Origin: Hominisplanchenecus murintestinalis
Lineage (GTDB): Bacteria > Bacillota > Clostridia > Lachnospirales > Lachnospiraceae
Assembly (NCBI GenBank): GCA_004793585.1
Contig: SRZB01000010.1
Coordinates: forward strand, 1-64,000
DNA length: 64,000 nt
Direction of reading: 5' to 3'
This document shows positions 38,281 through 46,673 of this stretch, in pieces. The notes under the pieces were generated by a model. That model was not told where the DNA came from. It did not search any database and worked only from the letters and a program-made list of their open reading frames with translations. Each line of letters opens with the position of its first letter. Positions within the stretch are counted from its first letter, which is position 1. Made by a program: the position numbers and the translations under genes.

Positions 38281-40011
38281 ATGGGAAAATATATAAAATT
38301 GCTGAATAAAATTGTTGATAAAAAAAGTATTAAAATTTTGTGTGTAATTGTAGGAATAATTTTATGCATCGGTATTATTGAGCCACTTGTTGCATGGCTA
38401 TATAAAATATTTGGTGACTATGCAGGACATTTTTCCCACCATAAATTAGATAAAATAATTGTTGTAGTAATTCTATATGAGCTATTACAAAGCATACTTC
38501 AGATTGTATCTACACTGAAGGATCATTGGTTATTAAAAATTAGTTATAAACTTAGTGAAAATGTATTTGAACATATTCACCAAAAAGTAAAGAAACTTAA
38601 AATAGAAGAGTTTGAAAATGAAACCGTATTCAATTTGCTTGAAAGAATAGATACAAAGTTAGGGGATGAAACAGTTATTGCAATAACTACACTATTTGAA
38701 GTAGTTGCAAATATAATTTCTATATCCATATACTCAATTATGCTTGGACAAATGAAAGTTTATTTTCCGTTTGTTGTGATAGTATCAGCGATTCCTGGAA
38801 TATACCTTGGAAGTAAAAAGAACAAATGTAAATTTAATACTGCAAAAGAATTTTTCACAGAAGAACGAAAAAAGGAATATTTTTTAAATGTTGTGTTTGG
38901 ACGGGAAAATGTAAAGGACGTAAAATTGCTTGAGTTAGAAAAGTTTTTTTATGAAAAGGCCAAATCTCTTAATAATTTACTTACAAACAAATATTTAAAG
39001 ATAAATAAAAAATATGGCTATTATGAAATAGTAACCAATGTTTTAAAATATATAGTTTTTGGATGGTGTATGTATGAGACATTTTGGATGGTATATAATC
39101 AAAGCATAGGTTTAGGCAGTATTCTGTTATTAGTTAATGTATTTCAGTTACTTACACAGGAACTTGAAAATTTAACAAATATTATTAAGGAGATAATGAA
39201 TGTGACCTGGTTAATAGATGAATGGGAAGGCTTTCTGCAATTACCAGAAAAAATTTGGGGCAACAAATTGTTAGAAAATTACAGTATTTCGTTTGAAAAT
39301 GTTACATACAAATATCCTGCATCCTTAAATTATGCATTGAAAAATATATCTGTTAAAATTAGAGATGGAGAGAAAATTGCTATTGTTGGGGAGAATGGCA
39401 GTGGCAAATCTACATTTATTAATATACTTTTAGGCTTATATACTGTATCGGACGGAAAGATAAGAATAGGCAATGTGGATATTAATGAAATTAGCAAAGA
39501 GTCCATGAAAAAAATAGTATGTGTTTTTCAAAATTATATTAAATATCAAACTTCGATAGAGGAAAATATAACTTTAGGAGAGAAAAAAATAAATTTTCAT
39601 AATCCATTTATAAAAGCCTTGGAGCTAAATGAACTTTTAAATTCATTTGAAAAAGGAGAAAAAACTAAATTAGGACAACTTGAGGAAAATGGAACAGAAA
39701 TATCAGGTGGTCAATGGCAAAAATTAGCAATTAGCAGAGGGGTTAACAGGGAATCAAAAATTCTTATTCTTGATGAACCTACTGCAAGTTTAGATCCTTT
39801 AATCGAAAACAAATTATATGAAAATATTGCTGAGTTATGTAAGGATAAAACATTACTACTAATATCTCATAGAATGAGCGCTTGCCGAGTATGTGATAGG
39901 ATTTTAACTTTTTCAAATGGGCAAATTGTTGAAAATGGTTCTTTTGACGAACTAATAGAAAGGAAAGGAAAATTTTATGAGATGTATATGGCTCAAAAAG
40001 AATGTTATTAA
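38281..40011 (+). CDS. ABC exporter half-transporter B of the peptide locus
   Basis: A 576-residue half-transporter. ATG 38281 is preferred for spacing from the GAGG upstream; ATG 38260 would overlap the partner gene. It has an N-terminal membrane domain (LCVIVGIILCIGIIEPLVAW and further helices). The ATPase has Walker A GENGSGKST, signature ISGGQWQKLA, Walker B ILILDEPTASLD and switch His in LLISHR. Both halves have good catalytic motifs, so either ATPase site may be active. There is no peptidase domain. It is AT-rich, like the rest of the locus. Confidence 0.87.
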   Translation: MGKYIKLLNKIVDKKSIKILCVIVGIILCIGIIEPLVAWLYKIFGDYAGHFSHHKLDKIIVVVILYELLQSILQIVSTLKDHWLLKISYKLSENVFEHIHQKVKKLKIEEFENETVFNLLERIDTKLGDETVIAITTLFEVVANIISISIYSIMLGQMKVYFPFVVIVSAIPGIYLGSKKNKCKFNTAKEFFTEERKKEYFLNVVFGRENVKDVKLLELEKFFYEKAKSLNNLLTNKYLKINKKYGYYEIVTNVLKYIVFGWCMYETFWMVYNQSIGLGSILLLVNVFQLLTQELENLTNIIKEIMNVTWLIDEWEGFLQLPEKIWGNKLLENYSISFENVTYKYPASLNYALKNISVKIRDGEKIAIVGENGSGKSTFINILLGLYTVSDGKIRIGNVDINEISKESMKKIVCVFQNYIKYQTSIEENITLGEKKINFHNPFIKALELNELLNSFEKGEKTKLGQLEENGTEISGGQWQKLAISRGVNRESKILILDEPTASLDPLIENKLYENIAELCKDKTLLLISHRMSACRVCDRILTFSNGQIVENGSFDELIERKGKFYEMYMAQKECY

Positions 40012-40029
40012 AACTAAATAAAAAAGATA

Positions 40030-40086
40030 TTGCATATTAAATAGAAATATGTTATTCTTTAATCAGGCAGACTATTGCAGTAGTCT
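40030..40086 (+). promoter_or_regulatory. Lipoprotein promoter with second BlaI-type operator
   Basis: TTGCAT (40030-40035), a 17-nt spacer, TATTCT (40053-40058), then the palindrome AGACTATTGCAGTAGTCT at 40069-40086. It starts 10 nt after the -10 box, exactly as at the blaI promoter. The two 18-mers agree at 15 positions, with identical AGACTA and AGTCT ends. Confidence 0.8.
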
Positions 40087-40161
40087 TTTGTGAACAAAAT
40101 AAAGAATACTGTCAGGTGAGTTTTTTGTACAAAATAATAAAATAACAGGAGGAATTGATAT

Positions 40162-40902
40162 ATGAGAAAACTAGTATATAGTGTTTGCTTAACTTTGGCA
40201 TTTGGTTTGTTAATGTTAGGCTGTGGCAAAGCAGAAACAATGGAAGAAAAAACAACTATTTCGAAGTCCGAAAAGACAACTGATGATCAAAGTAAAGCAG
40301 TAGAGTTTGACGAAAGTGTATCGGATGATGAAAAAAATAATTTTGATATTAGTGAGTATAGGCAATACGAGGATTATGGTCTTAATTACGATAAAGATAA
40401 AGAAAGATTCTATTATAATGGGAAACTGGTACGCAGGTTTAAAGATGTCAAAGATAGAGAAGGCAACATAAATGGATTTTCGTTTGAAAATGGCGAGATA
40501 GATTTGAAAGTGGATCGTGATACGTCATATAAACTAATAGGAATCAGTGTATTGAGTCAGGAAGAATTTGACAAAAATACTGAGGAAATGAAACTAGTAA
40601 AATCTTTGGACGCAACTGCTCATGAAGAAGGCGATGACAAAGTGGGCGATGACACACTAAACGAATATCAAAATTATGGGGTTTCATATGATGAAAAGCA
40701 AGGAATTTGGAAATATAATGAAACTGCTATCTATGTCTTTTATGATGAAAATGGATCGAAAATGATTCAAGGAGATGTAGATGATAAGAAAAATGTTTCA
40801 CTAATTGTTGAACGGGATGCACAGGATAAAATTGTCAGAATATCTGAAATAGATTCAAATGATATATCAACATATGTAAAGAAACTATTAGACACAAAAT
40901 AA
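40162..40902 (+). CDS. Lipoprotein with two repeat domains, probable immunity or sensing factor
   Basis: A 246-residue lipoprotein. The signal peptide ends in a lipobox (LLMLGCGK). After a charged linker come two related ~75-residue repeats with a Y-x-x-Y/E-x-Y-G-x-x-Y-D-x4-x-Y/W-x-Y-N pattern (EDYGLNYDKDKERFYYNG; QNYGVSYDEKQGIWKYNE), each followed by Asp-rich and strand segments. The external tail of the BlaR1-type sensor has the same kind of unit. With its operator it is probably switched on together with the locus. It could bind the peptide to protect the producer or pass the signal to the sensor; both are inference. Confidence 0.8.
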   Translation: MRKLVYSVCLTLAFGLLMLGCGKAETMEEKTTISKSEKTTDDQSKAVEFDESVSDDEKNNFDISEYRQYEDYGLNYDKDKERFYYNGKLVRRFKDVKDREGNINGFSFENGEIDLKVDRDTSYKLIGISVLSQEEFDKNTEEMKLVKSLDATAHEEGDDKVGDDTLNEYQNYGVSYDEKQGIWKYNETAIYVFYDENGSKMIQGDVDDKKNVSLIVERDAQDKIVRISEIDSNDISTYVKKLLDTK

Positions 40903-40905
40903 TAT

Positions 40906-40948
40906 GCAAAAGCATAATAATATTTAGAAAAAACTATTATGCTTTTGC
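40906..40948. terminator. Bidirectional terminator
   Basis: A perfect 14-bp stem GCAAAAGCATAATA / TATTATGCTTTTGC with a 15-nt loop and A/T-rich flanks, between the convergent lipoprotein and XRE regulator genes. Confidence 0.75.
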
Positions 40949-40954
40949 AACAAA

Positions 40955-41287
40955 TTAGTATTTTGTTTGACTTTCTAAAGCAGCTTCTATGGTGGCTTTG
41001 ATTATTAATAAAGAACGTTTATCGCAAACCAACAATTTACGCATAATTGATTCATATTCATCGGTTTGTAAATTTTTTTCAGGATAAAAGATGGTATTAG
41101 AATCAAGACCAAGTTCCCGAATTAATTTGAACAAAACATCATAACTTGGTTTTTTATGCTCATTTTCAATACGATACAAATATCGTTCAGTAACACCAAT
41201 TTTTTCAGCTAAAGATTCAACGGTAATCAATCCACCTTCACGAGCCGCTTTAATAAGTTCACTTAATTTATCAGGTATTTTGCGCAC
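40955..41287 (-). CDS. XRE-family transcriptional regulator
   Basis: A 110-residue regulator. A GTG start lies 8 nt after AAAGGTGG. The helix-turn-helix is at LITVESLAEKIGVTERYLYR with the conserved IENEHKKPSYDVLFKLIREL that follows in this family. The C-terminus is a short helical dimer segment. XRE regulators at this position, divergent from the sigma-like/Orf8 genes, are typical of Tn916/Tn1549-type elements, where they control the recombination module. The long noncoding stretch upstream probably carries its operator. Confidence 0.85.
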   Translation of the reverse strand: MRKIPDKLSELIKAAREGGLITVESLAEKIGVTERYLYRIENEHKKPSYDVLFKLIRELGLDSNTIFYPEKNLQTDEYESIMRKLLVCDKRSLLIIKATIEAALESQTKY

Positions 41288-41688
41288 ACAAAATTCACCA
41301 CCTTTCTTAATATATTAGACGATTTAGGTTTAAAATATAATGGCTTGATAGTACAGTTTATTGTGACCTGACAGTTCTGTACTGTATAAATAGACATTGC
41401 ATTATGTCTGCTGAGGGGGCAAGGAAAAATCTTTGTCCCCATAAATAATTTACAGATAAAGAAAAATATTCAAATCCTCTGCAAAAATATTGAAACCTGC
41501 AAATAAATTAATTTACAGTTAATAACGTCCAATGGGTTTTGCCTCATATGGACGTATTTTATATATGTAGAAATTTTTTGAAAATTTTCTTCCAGACCCC
41601 AACATCGGGCATCACCCATACGGGATAGTAGTGAAAGGGAAAAAGGACCTTAGCTCTGATCCTGTTTGTCGGGAAGGAGGTGAATTCT
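41288..41688. promoter_or_regulatory. Regulatory intergenic region of the recombination module
   Basis: 400 bp without a gene between divergent regulators. It contains a hairpin with arms ACGTCCA (41525-41531) and TGGACGT (41549-41555) followed by ATTTTA, which may be an attenuator or terminator. AT-rich segments follow, then AAGGAGG (41674-41680) for the sigma-like gene. Promoters for both directions are expected here, but none is convincing enough to place. Confidence 0.45.
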
Positions 41689-42138
41689 ATGAAGCAACCT
41701 TCTTCCTTAGACGAGGAAACTGTCAGACACCAGTTTGACCGGAAATGCAAGCTGGCATTAAAAGGTGAACTGATAGATTATACAAGGCATATAGATTATA
41801 TCAGTAAACATGAAGTGGTTCTTTCTGAACTAACAGAACAGAAGTTAGAAAGTCTTTCTGTTATTGATGAGTATGATGCGGAATATTTCGATTTTCAAGC
41901 ATTAGGCTATGACATCCGGCTAAAAGACATGCTGCTTGCAGAAGCGTTAAATGCGCTGACGGAAAGAAAACGTGAAGTAATCATGCTGTCGTATTTCCAG
42001 GGGCTAAGCGATGCCGATATTGCAAGGAAGCTGAACCTGGACAGGAGTACGGTAAATGAGCATAGGAAACGCTCGCTCGAATTGTTAAAACAAATGATGG
42101 AGGAACGTAGCAATGAAAACAAAAAGAAAAAACAATGA
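41689..42138 (+). CDS. Tn916 Orf7-like sigma-70-type regulator
   Basis: A 149-residue protein. ATG 41689 follows AAGGAGG by 8 nt. The C-terminal half is a sigma region 4-like helix-turn-helix (ALTERKREVIMLSYFQGLSD, ADIARKLNLDRSTVNEHRKR). The N-terminal half is charged and helical. Such proteins in Tn916-type elements promote expression of recombination genes. It overlaps the next gene by 26 nt, as orf7-orf8 do in Tn916-like elements. Confidence 0.85.
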   Translation: MKQPSSLDEETVRHQFDRKCKLALKGELIDYTRHIDYISKHEVVLSELTEQKLESLSVIDEYDAEYFDFQALGYDIRLKDMLLAEALNALTERKREVIMLSYFQGLSDADIARKLNLDRSTVNEHRKRSLELLKQMMEERSNENKKKKQ

Positions 42139-42364
42139 AGATACAAGATTGCTGCCTTTTTGTGTCATTAAGGCAGCTGCGGAAGGCGATATTCTGGCAA
42201 TTCACAAAGTTTTGAACCACTATGAAGGATATATAACAAGTTTATCTGTCCGGAAGATGAAAGACAAATTCGGAAATGTTCATTATTGTGTGGATGAAAC
42301 GCTGCGCCAGCGTTTACAGTCAAAACTGCTCATGACAATATTGAATTTTAAGCTGATACGATAA
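42113..42364 (+). CDS. Tn916 Orf8-like helix-turn-helix protein
   Basis: An 83-residue protein. GGAGG precedes the ATG. The pattern LPFCVIKAAAEGDILAIHKV and LNHYEGYITSL with a C-terminal basic helix is characteristic of Tn916 Orf8 homologues. It is thought to act with the Orf7-like protein in element activation; the mechanism is not settled. It is coupled to the upstream gene by overlap. Confidence 0.85.
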   Translation: MKTKRKNNEDTRLLPFCVIKAAAEGDILAIHKVLNHYEGYITSLSVRKMKDKFGNVHYCVDETLRQRLQSKLLMTILNFKLIR

Positions 42365-42892
42365 ACGAAACAAGCAGTCATCCCTTTCTGTCGGCTTGAT
42401 ATTCGCTTTTTATACGCACCTTGACAATTTCATATGGTGAATCCTGCAGGATGTATGAAGCAGTTGAGCTATTTAATGAATACGCCATGACTATCTGTAT
42501 CCGCCGCTTTGCGACACGATGTCGCAAAGTGGCAGGTATTAAGAAATATCCGGTAAAATACCCCAGTGTAGTATTTTTTGGATTAAAACGATGGAATGTT
42601 GATTCGGGCATTGAAGTAAAGGTACGAGCGATAACTATTTGATTACTGGCAAAGAGACAGGGACTTTGCGGCGATGATGCTGTTTCTGATAATGATACTT
42701 CCGGATATAAGCTGATCCGGTCTGAAAAGATTGCAATTTCTACGGAAGACCTGCCGCTGGCTGTCTGTTTCGTATGTTATGGCAAATGGCGCTGTTTCCT
42801 GACAGCCGCCTGCAGGATGTTTCTATGTATTTAACGAATATTGGACATGTCATTTATAATATATTGAAAAGAGCATGGAAAGGGAAAAACAT
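42365..42892. other. Gene-poor stretch with degenerate sequence
   Basis: 528 bp without a convincing gene. Frames around 42421-42642 and 42640-42880 look protein-like in pieces but lack RBS and are broken by stops. A shared CCTGCAGGATGT core occurs at about 42446 and 42810, suggesting a decayed duplication. The palindrome at 42507-42529 lies inside. Nothing else is assigned. Confidence 0.4.
42507..42529. repeat. Second GCGACA palindrome
   Basis: A perfect 10-bp inverted repeat CTTTGCGACA / TGTCGCAAAG around a CGA loop. It shares the TTTGCGACA arms with the palindrome at 1278-1298. The two lie 41 kb apart in the same element. Confidence 0.6.
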
Positions 42893-43141
42893 ATGGATAT
42901 ACACACATTACGAAATATGGCGGAAACTGATATTAGCACGATTTCCAAAGAATCATTGATTGATATAAAAGACGTTACCATAGATATGGAGAAAGGAAAG
43001 CAGGAAAGAATCTCAGAATTTTTCCAGCAGATCAGAAACCCATACTGTTTTGTATGCAATGGAATCATTGTCAAAATGAAATATAATAAAAACGAAAAAA
43101 CATTGGAAGAGAAACTGGACAGTTATTTTCTTTCATTATAA
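42893..43141 (+). CDS. DUF6870-like small protein
   Basis: 82 residues from ATG 42893, preceded by AAAGGG (ATG 42875 also possible). The pattern MDIHTLRNMAETDISTISKE, LIDIKDVTIDMEKGKQERI and YCFVCNGIIVKMKYN resembles DUF6870 proteins found next to recombinases on clostridial elements. The function is unknown. There is no signal peptide. It lies 148 nt upstream of the first serine recombinase. Confidence 0.65.
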   Translation: MDIHTLRNMAETDISTISKESLIDIKDVTIDMEKGKQERISEFFQQIRNPYCFVCNGIIVKMKYNKNEKTLEEKLDSYFLSL

Positions 43142-43245
43142 ATATCAAAGGAAAGGGGAAATTATGGTATCGGATTATGATTATTTAAGAAAATGTAGAT
43201 TTGTTTATTCCAATGTGCTATACTATAAGCGGACTAAATAAAGCC

Positions 43246-43278
43246 CAAATAGTTTAAGAAGTCAATTTAAACTATTTG
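43246..43278. promoter_or_regulatory. 12-bp inverted repeat upstream of the recombinase triplet
   Basis: Perfect arms CAAATAGTTTAA (43246-43257) and TTAAACTATTTG (43267-43278) around a 9-nt loop, ending at the RBS of the first recombinase. An extended -10 box (TGCTATACT, 43216-43224) lies just upstream. The dyad could be an operator, a leader hairpin that hides the RBS, or a recombinase site. Confidence 0.6.
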
Positions 43279-43288
43279 AGGTGATGAT

Positions 43289-44962
43289 ATGGATACAATT
43301 CTAAACGGCATCTATACTGCTGACGCTTATTACCGTTTGTCAAAAGAAGATGGGGATAAGGCGGAAAGCGACAGCATTGTAAATCAAAAAGCTCTCGTGA
43401 GGGAGTTTCTTAAAGTGCATTCCGATATTCAAATTTATAAAGAACGGGTGGATGACGGCTATACAGGCGTGAATTTTGAGCGTCCCTCTTTTCAAGCTAT
43501 GCTGGAGGATATAAAGTCTGGCAAGGTGAACTGTGTAATTGTCAAGGATCTCTCCAGATTTGGCCGAAACTATATCGAAGCAGGGCGGTATATCGAAAAG
43601 ATATTCCCTTATCTTGGAGTCCGGTTTATAGCGATTAACGATAACATTGATACAGCATCTGCAGCGAGTGCGTCAGATGAATTACTGATTCCCTTTAAAA
43701 ATTTGATCAATGATGCATATTGCAAGGATATTTCCATTAAAGTACGCAGCCATCTGAATATGAAGCGGGAGAACGGGCAATATATCAGCCCATTTGCCCC
43801 TTACGGATATAAGAAGTCCGAACAGAATAAAAATCAGCTTGTCATTGATGAAAAAGCTGCTTCCGTGGTACGCCAGATTTTCAAATGGAAGATTGATGGC
43901 ATGAGCAGTGCCAGGATTGCAGATAAATTGAATGAATTAGGAATACCAACGCCGATTGAGTACAAGCATATGAATGGTGAACCGCTTCATTGTGAATTTC
44001 AGAAACGGTCAGATTCAAAATGGATGGCAAACAGCGTAAACCGTATACTTGGAAACGAGATATATACAGGAGTGCTTGTGCAGGGCAAGACATCATCTCC
44101 CAGCTATAAAGTCAGGAAACGCATCAAAAAAGCGGAAAAGGATTGGGTTCGGTGTGAGAACTGCCATGAAGCGATCATTTCTGCAGAGGATTTTGGTATG
44201 GTAAGAAGAACATCCGAAGAGGATACAAGGGTTGCCCCGGACGAGGAAACACTATATCTATTTTCGGGAATCGCCAAATGTGGGCATTGCGGGGGTAATA
44301 TGACCAGAAAAACAGTGCCTTCAAATGGGAAAAACTATGTATATCTTGTATGTGTTGAAAATAAAAATAACAAAAGCTGTACCTTTCATAAGGGACTGTC
44401 TTTAAAAAAGTTTGAAAAGACGATTTTAGAGATTATCAACCTCCACATTGAGCATATATTTGAACTAAGTAAAATGCTAGATACAGCGCAAAAAACCCCC
44501 TATACCGGGTATCTCGCCGAAAAATTGCAGGATCATATCCTGGAAAAGGAACGGCAGATTGAAAAAAAACGTCATTATACTACGGAAGTCTATACAGATT
44601 TCAAAGATGGCGTTATAACGAAAGGAGAATATCGGGAATTAAAAGAATCCTTCCGCGATGAAATTCATATTTTAGAAAAAGAAATTGAAACTCTTCAGGA
44701 AGAGATTGAAGAGTTGGCCAAAACAAAAAGGGATAAAGTGCAGTGGGTAAACCAGTTTATAGAGTGTAGAGGCTTTCCAAAACTGACCAGGAAGATTCTC
44801 CTGAAAATTGTAGAAGAGATTCGGATATACGATAAGGATAGGATAGAGGTTATTTTTAAATTTCAGTCAGAGTACGAAGAAGTATGCAGATACTTGGAAA
44901 GCACGGAAAACTTTGAGCCGCATACAGATATTGGAGGTGGGGCAGATGGCAAGAAAAAGTAG
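43289..44962 (+). CDS. Large serine recombinase 1
   Basis: A 557-residue large serine recombinase. The catalytic Ser is in YYRLSKEDG near residue 18, with the LSRFGRNYIEAG motif and catalytic Arg pair. The recombinase domain follows (PYGYKK, IADKLNELGIPTP). The zinc ribbon is CGHCGGNM with a later CVENKNNKSC, then a long coiled coil. These enzymes join attP and attB across 2-bp cores without host factors. It is the first of three adjacent family members reading the same way at the end of the element. Confidence 0.93.
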   Translation: MDTILNGIYTADAYYRLSKEDGDKAESDSIVNQKALVREFLKVHSDIQIYKERVDDGYTGVNFERPSFQAMLEDIKSGKVNCVIVKDLSRFGRNYIEAGRYIEKIFPYLGVRFIAINDNIDTASAASASDELLIPFKNLINDAYCKDISIKVRSHLNMKRENGQYISPFAPYGYKKSEQNKNQLVIDEKAASVVRQIFKWKIDGMSSARIADKLNELGIPTPIEYKHMNGEPLHCEFQKRSDSKWMANSVNRILGNEIYTGVLVQGKTSSPSYKVRKRIKKAEKDWVRCENCHEAIISAEDFGMVRRTSEEDTRVAPDEETLYLFSGIAKCGHCGGNMTRKTVPSNGKNYVYLVCVENKNNKSCTFHKGLSLKKFEKTILEIINLHIEHIFELSKMLDTAQKTPYTGYLAEKLQDHILEKERQIEKKRHYTTEVYTDFKDGVITKGEYRELKESFRDEIHILEKEIETLQEEIEELAKTKRDKVQWVNQFIECRGFPKLTRKILLKIVEEIRIYDKDRIEVIFKFQSEYEEVCRYLESTENFEPHTDIGGGADGKKK

Positions 44963-46673
44963 AAAAAAGATGCAGAATACATTTCCTGTTATGCCAGAGG
45001 TATCAGCTTCCAAAAGTAAAACGGGCATTTATGTGAGATTATCTGTAGAGGATAATGGAAATGCTGAAAGAGATTCCATACAAAACCAGATTTCTTATTT
45101 AGAAGAGTATGTAAAAAAGAATGAAAGTGATTTCCAATTGGTGAATATCTATGTGGACAATGGCACAACAGGGACTAATTTTGACAGGGTAGGATGGAAA
45201 GAACTGATTGAAGATGTAAAAACAGGGGCGGTTGACTGTCTGGTTTTTAAGGATTTCTCCCGTATCGGGAGAGATTATATTGAAGTCGGAAATTATCTCG
45301 AAAAAATATTTCCGTTCTTAGGGGTAAGGATTATTTCGGTGAATGATAATTTTGACAGCAGAAAGCAGCCGTTTGAGAGCAATATGCTGATGAATTCTTT
45401 GACTAATATTGTAAATGACTATTATGCAAAAGACATTTCCCGGAAGATTTTACAGGCAAAAAAGGTAATGCAGGAAAATGGAGAATATACCAGTGGGGTA
45501 TATCCCTATGGATATAAAGGAGATGACGCCAATAAAAGGAAACTGACAGTAGATCCAGAAGCGGCTGATGTAGTGAAAAAAATATTTGAATGGCGCATCC
45601 AGGGAAATGGGTGTACGAGAATTGCCAATTATCTCAATGAGCTTGCGATACCCTCACCAGGATTATATCGTTTTATGAATGGATTCCAGTCTTTTAAGCG
45701 GAGCGGTCATTCAAAGTGGCGGGCGGAGCATGTATCTGGAATTTTAACCAATCCCGTATATTTGGGGCATTTGGTTCAGGGCAAATCACAGGGGAGCCAT
45801 TTCAGAAATAATGGGAAAAAACAGCGTCTGCCGAAAGCAGATTGGATCATTTCAGAAAATACGCATATTCCGCTTATAACACAGAGAGAATTTGACGTTG
45901 CGGCAGCTATGGCAGAAAAAAGTCATAAAATGTATTGTGAGCGAATGAACGCAAATGCAGATATCCCACAGGAGGAAAATTGTCTCCGGAAAAAAGTTTA
46001 TTGCGGACAGTGCGGACAAAAGATGTTCCGAAGAAGCAGGGTTACAGACGGAGTGAGAAGATATTACTATTATTGTGATTCAAGGAGAAGGTTTTTGGAT
46101 ACAGAATGTGTACAGGCTTCTATATACGAAATACCATTAATGGAAACAGTGAATGAAGTAATCAATCAGCAGATGCAATTATATGGAATCCTGTCTGATC
46201 AATGGGCCGGACGAGAAAAAAGCATGACAGGCACTATACATGGTGTTGAGGCCGATAAACAGAATAGGGATATGCATAAACAAGAGTTAATGCAAAAAAT
46301 CCAGAGTATAAAAAGAAAACGCCGGGAGCTTTATGTGGATATGAAAGAAGGGTCGCTTGAACCGGAAGATTTTGAATATGAAAAGAAACAGCTTGCCCAA
46401 AAACAGCTATCCTATGAAATAGAAATAAAAAATATAGGAGGAAAAAATGAAGCAGAAGAAAAAGCTATAGAAACTTTAAATATCTGCCTGAAAGAAAATT
46501 TACAGGCAGAAGATAAAAAGATTCCTTTAGAAATTTTAAATATTCTGATCGAAAAAATAATCGTTGAATCCCCGGAACAGATAGTAATAAAATGTACTTA
46601 TGCTGATCTGTTAGAAAAATGGTGTAGAGAGATGCAGATTTCAGATCGGGAAGAAGGTGGAATCCGTGGATGA
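44946..46673 (+). CDS. Large serine recombinase 2
   Basis: 575 residues from ATG 44946 (GGAGGT 7 nt upstream), overlapping recombinase 1 by 17 nt. The catalytic Ser is in IYVRLSVEDN near residue 35, with FSRIGRDYIEVG. The recombinase domain includes YPYGYKGDD and IANYLNELAIPSP, and the zinc ribbon CGQCGQKMF with a later YYYCDS. A coiled coil follows. The N-terminus is extended and basic relative to recombinases 1 and 3. It is diverged from both neighbours, so the three are probably not recent duplicates and may have separate jobs. Confidence 0.93.
   Translation: MARKSRKKMQNTFPVMPEVSASKSKTGIYVRLSVEDNGNAERDSIQNQISYLEEYVKKNESDFQLVNIYVDNGTTGTNFDRVGWKELIEDVKTGAVDCLVFKDFSRIGRDYIEVGNYLEKIFPFLGVRIISVNDNFDSRKQPFESNMLMNSLTNIVNDYYAKDISRKILQAKKVMQENGEYTSGVYPYGYKGDDANKRKLTVDPEAADVVKKIFEWRIQGNGCTRIANYLNELAIPSPGLYRFMNGFQSFKRSGHSKWRAEHVSGILTNPVYLGHLVQGKSQGSHFRNNGKKQRLPKADWIISENTHIPLITQREFDVAAAMAEKSHKMYCERMNANADIPQEENCLRKKVYCGQCGQKMFRRSRVTDGVRRYYYYCDSRRRFLDTECVQASIYEIPLMETVNEVINQQMQLYGILSDQWAGREKSMTGTIHGVEADKQNRDMHKQELMQKIQSIKRKRRELYVDMKEGSLEPEDFEYEKKQLAQKQLSYEIEIKNIGGKNEAEEKAIETLNICLKENLQAEDKKIPLEILNILIEKIIVESPEQIVIKCTYADLLEKWCREMQISDREEGGIRG

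Noticed and set aside
43164..43241. 25-codon frame (MVSDYDYLRKCRFVYS...) before the recombinases
   Set aside because: It has a fair RBS but overlaps the extended -10 box of the recombinase promoter and is too short to support from sequence alone.
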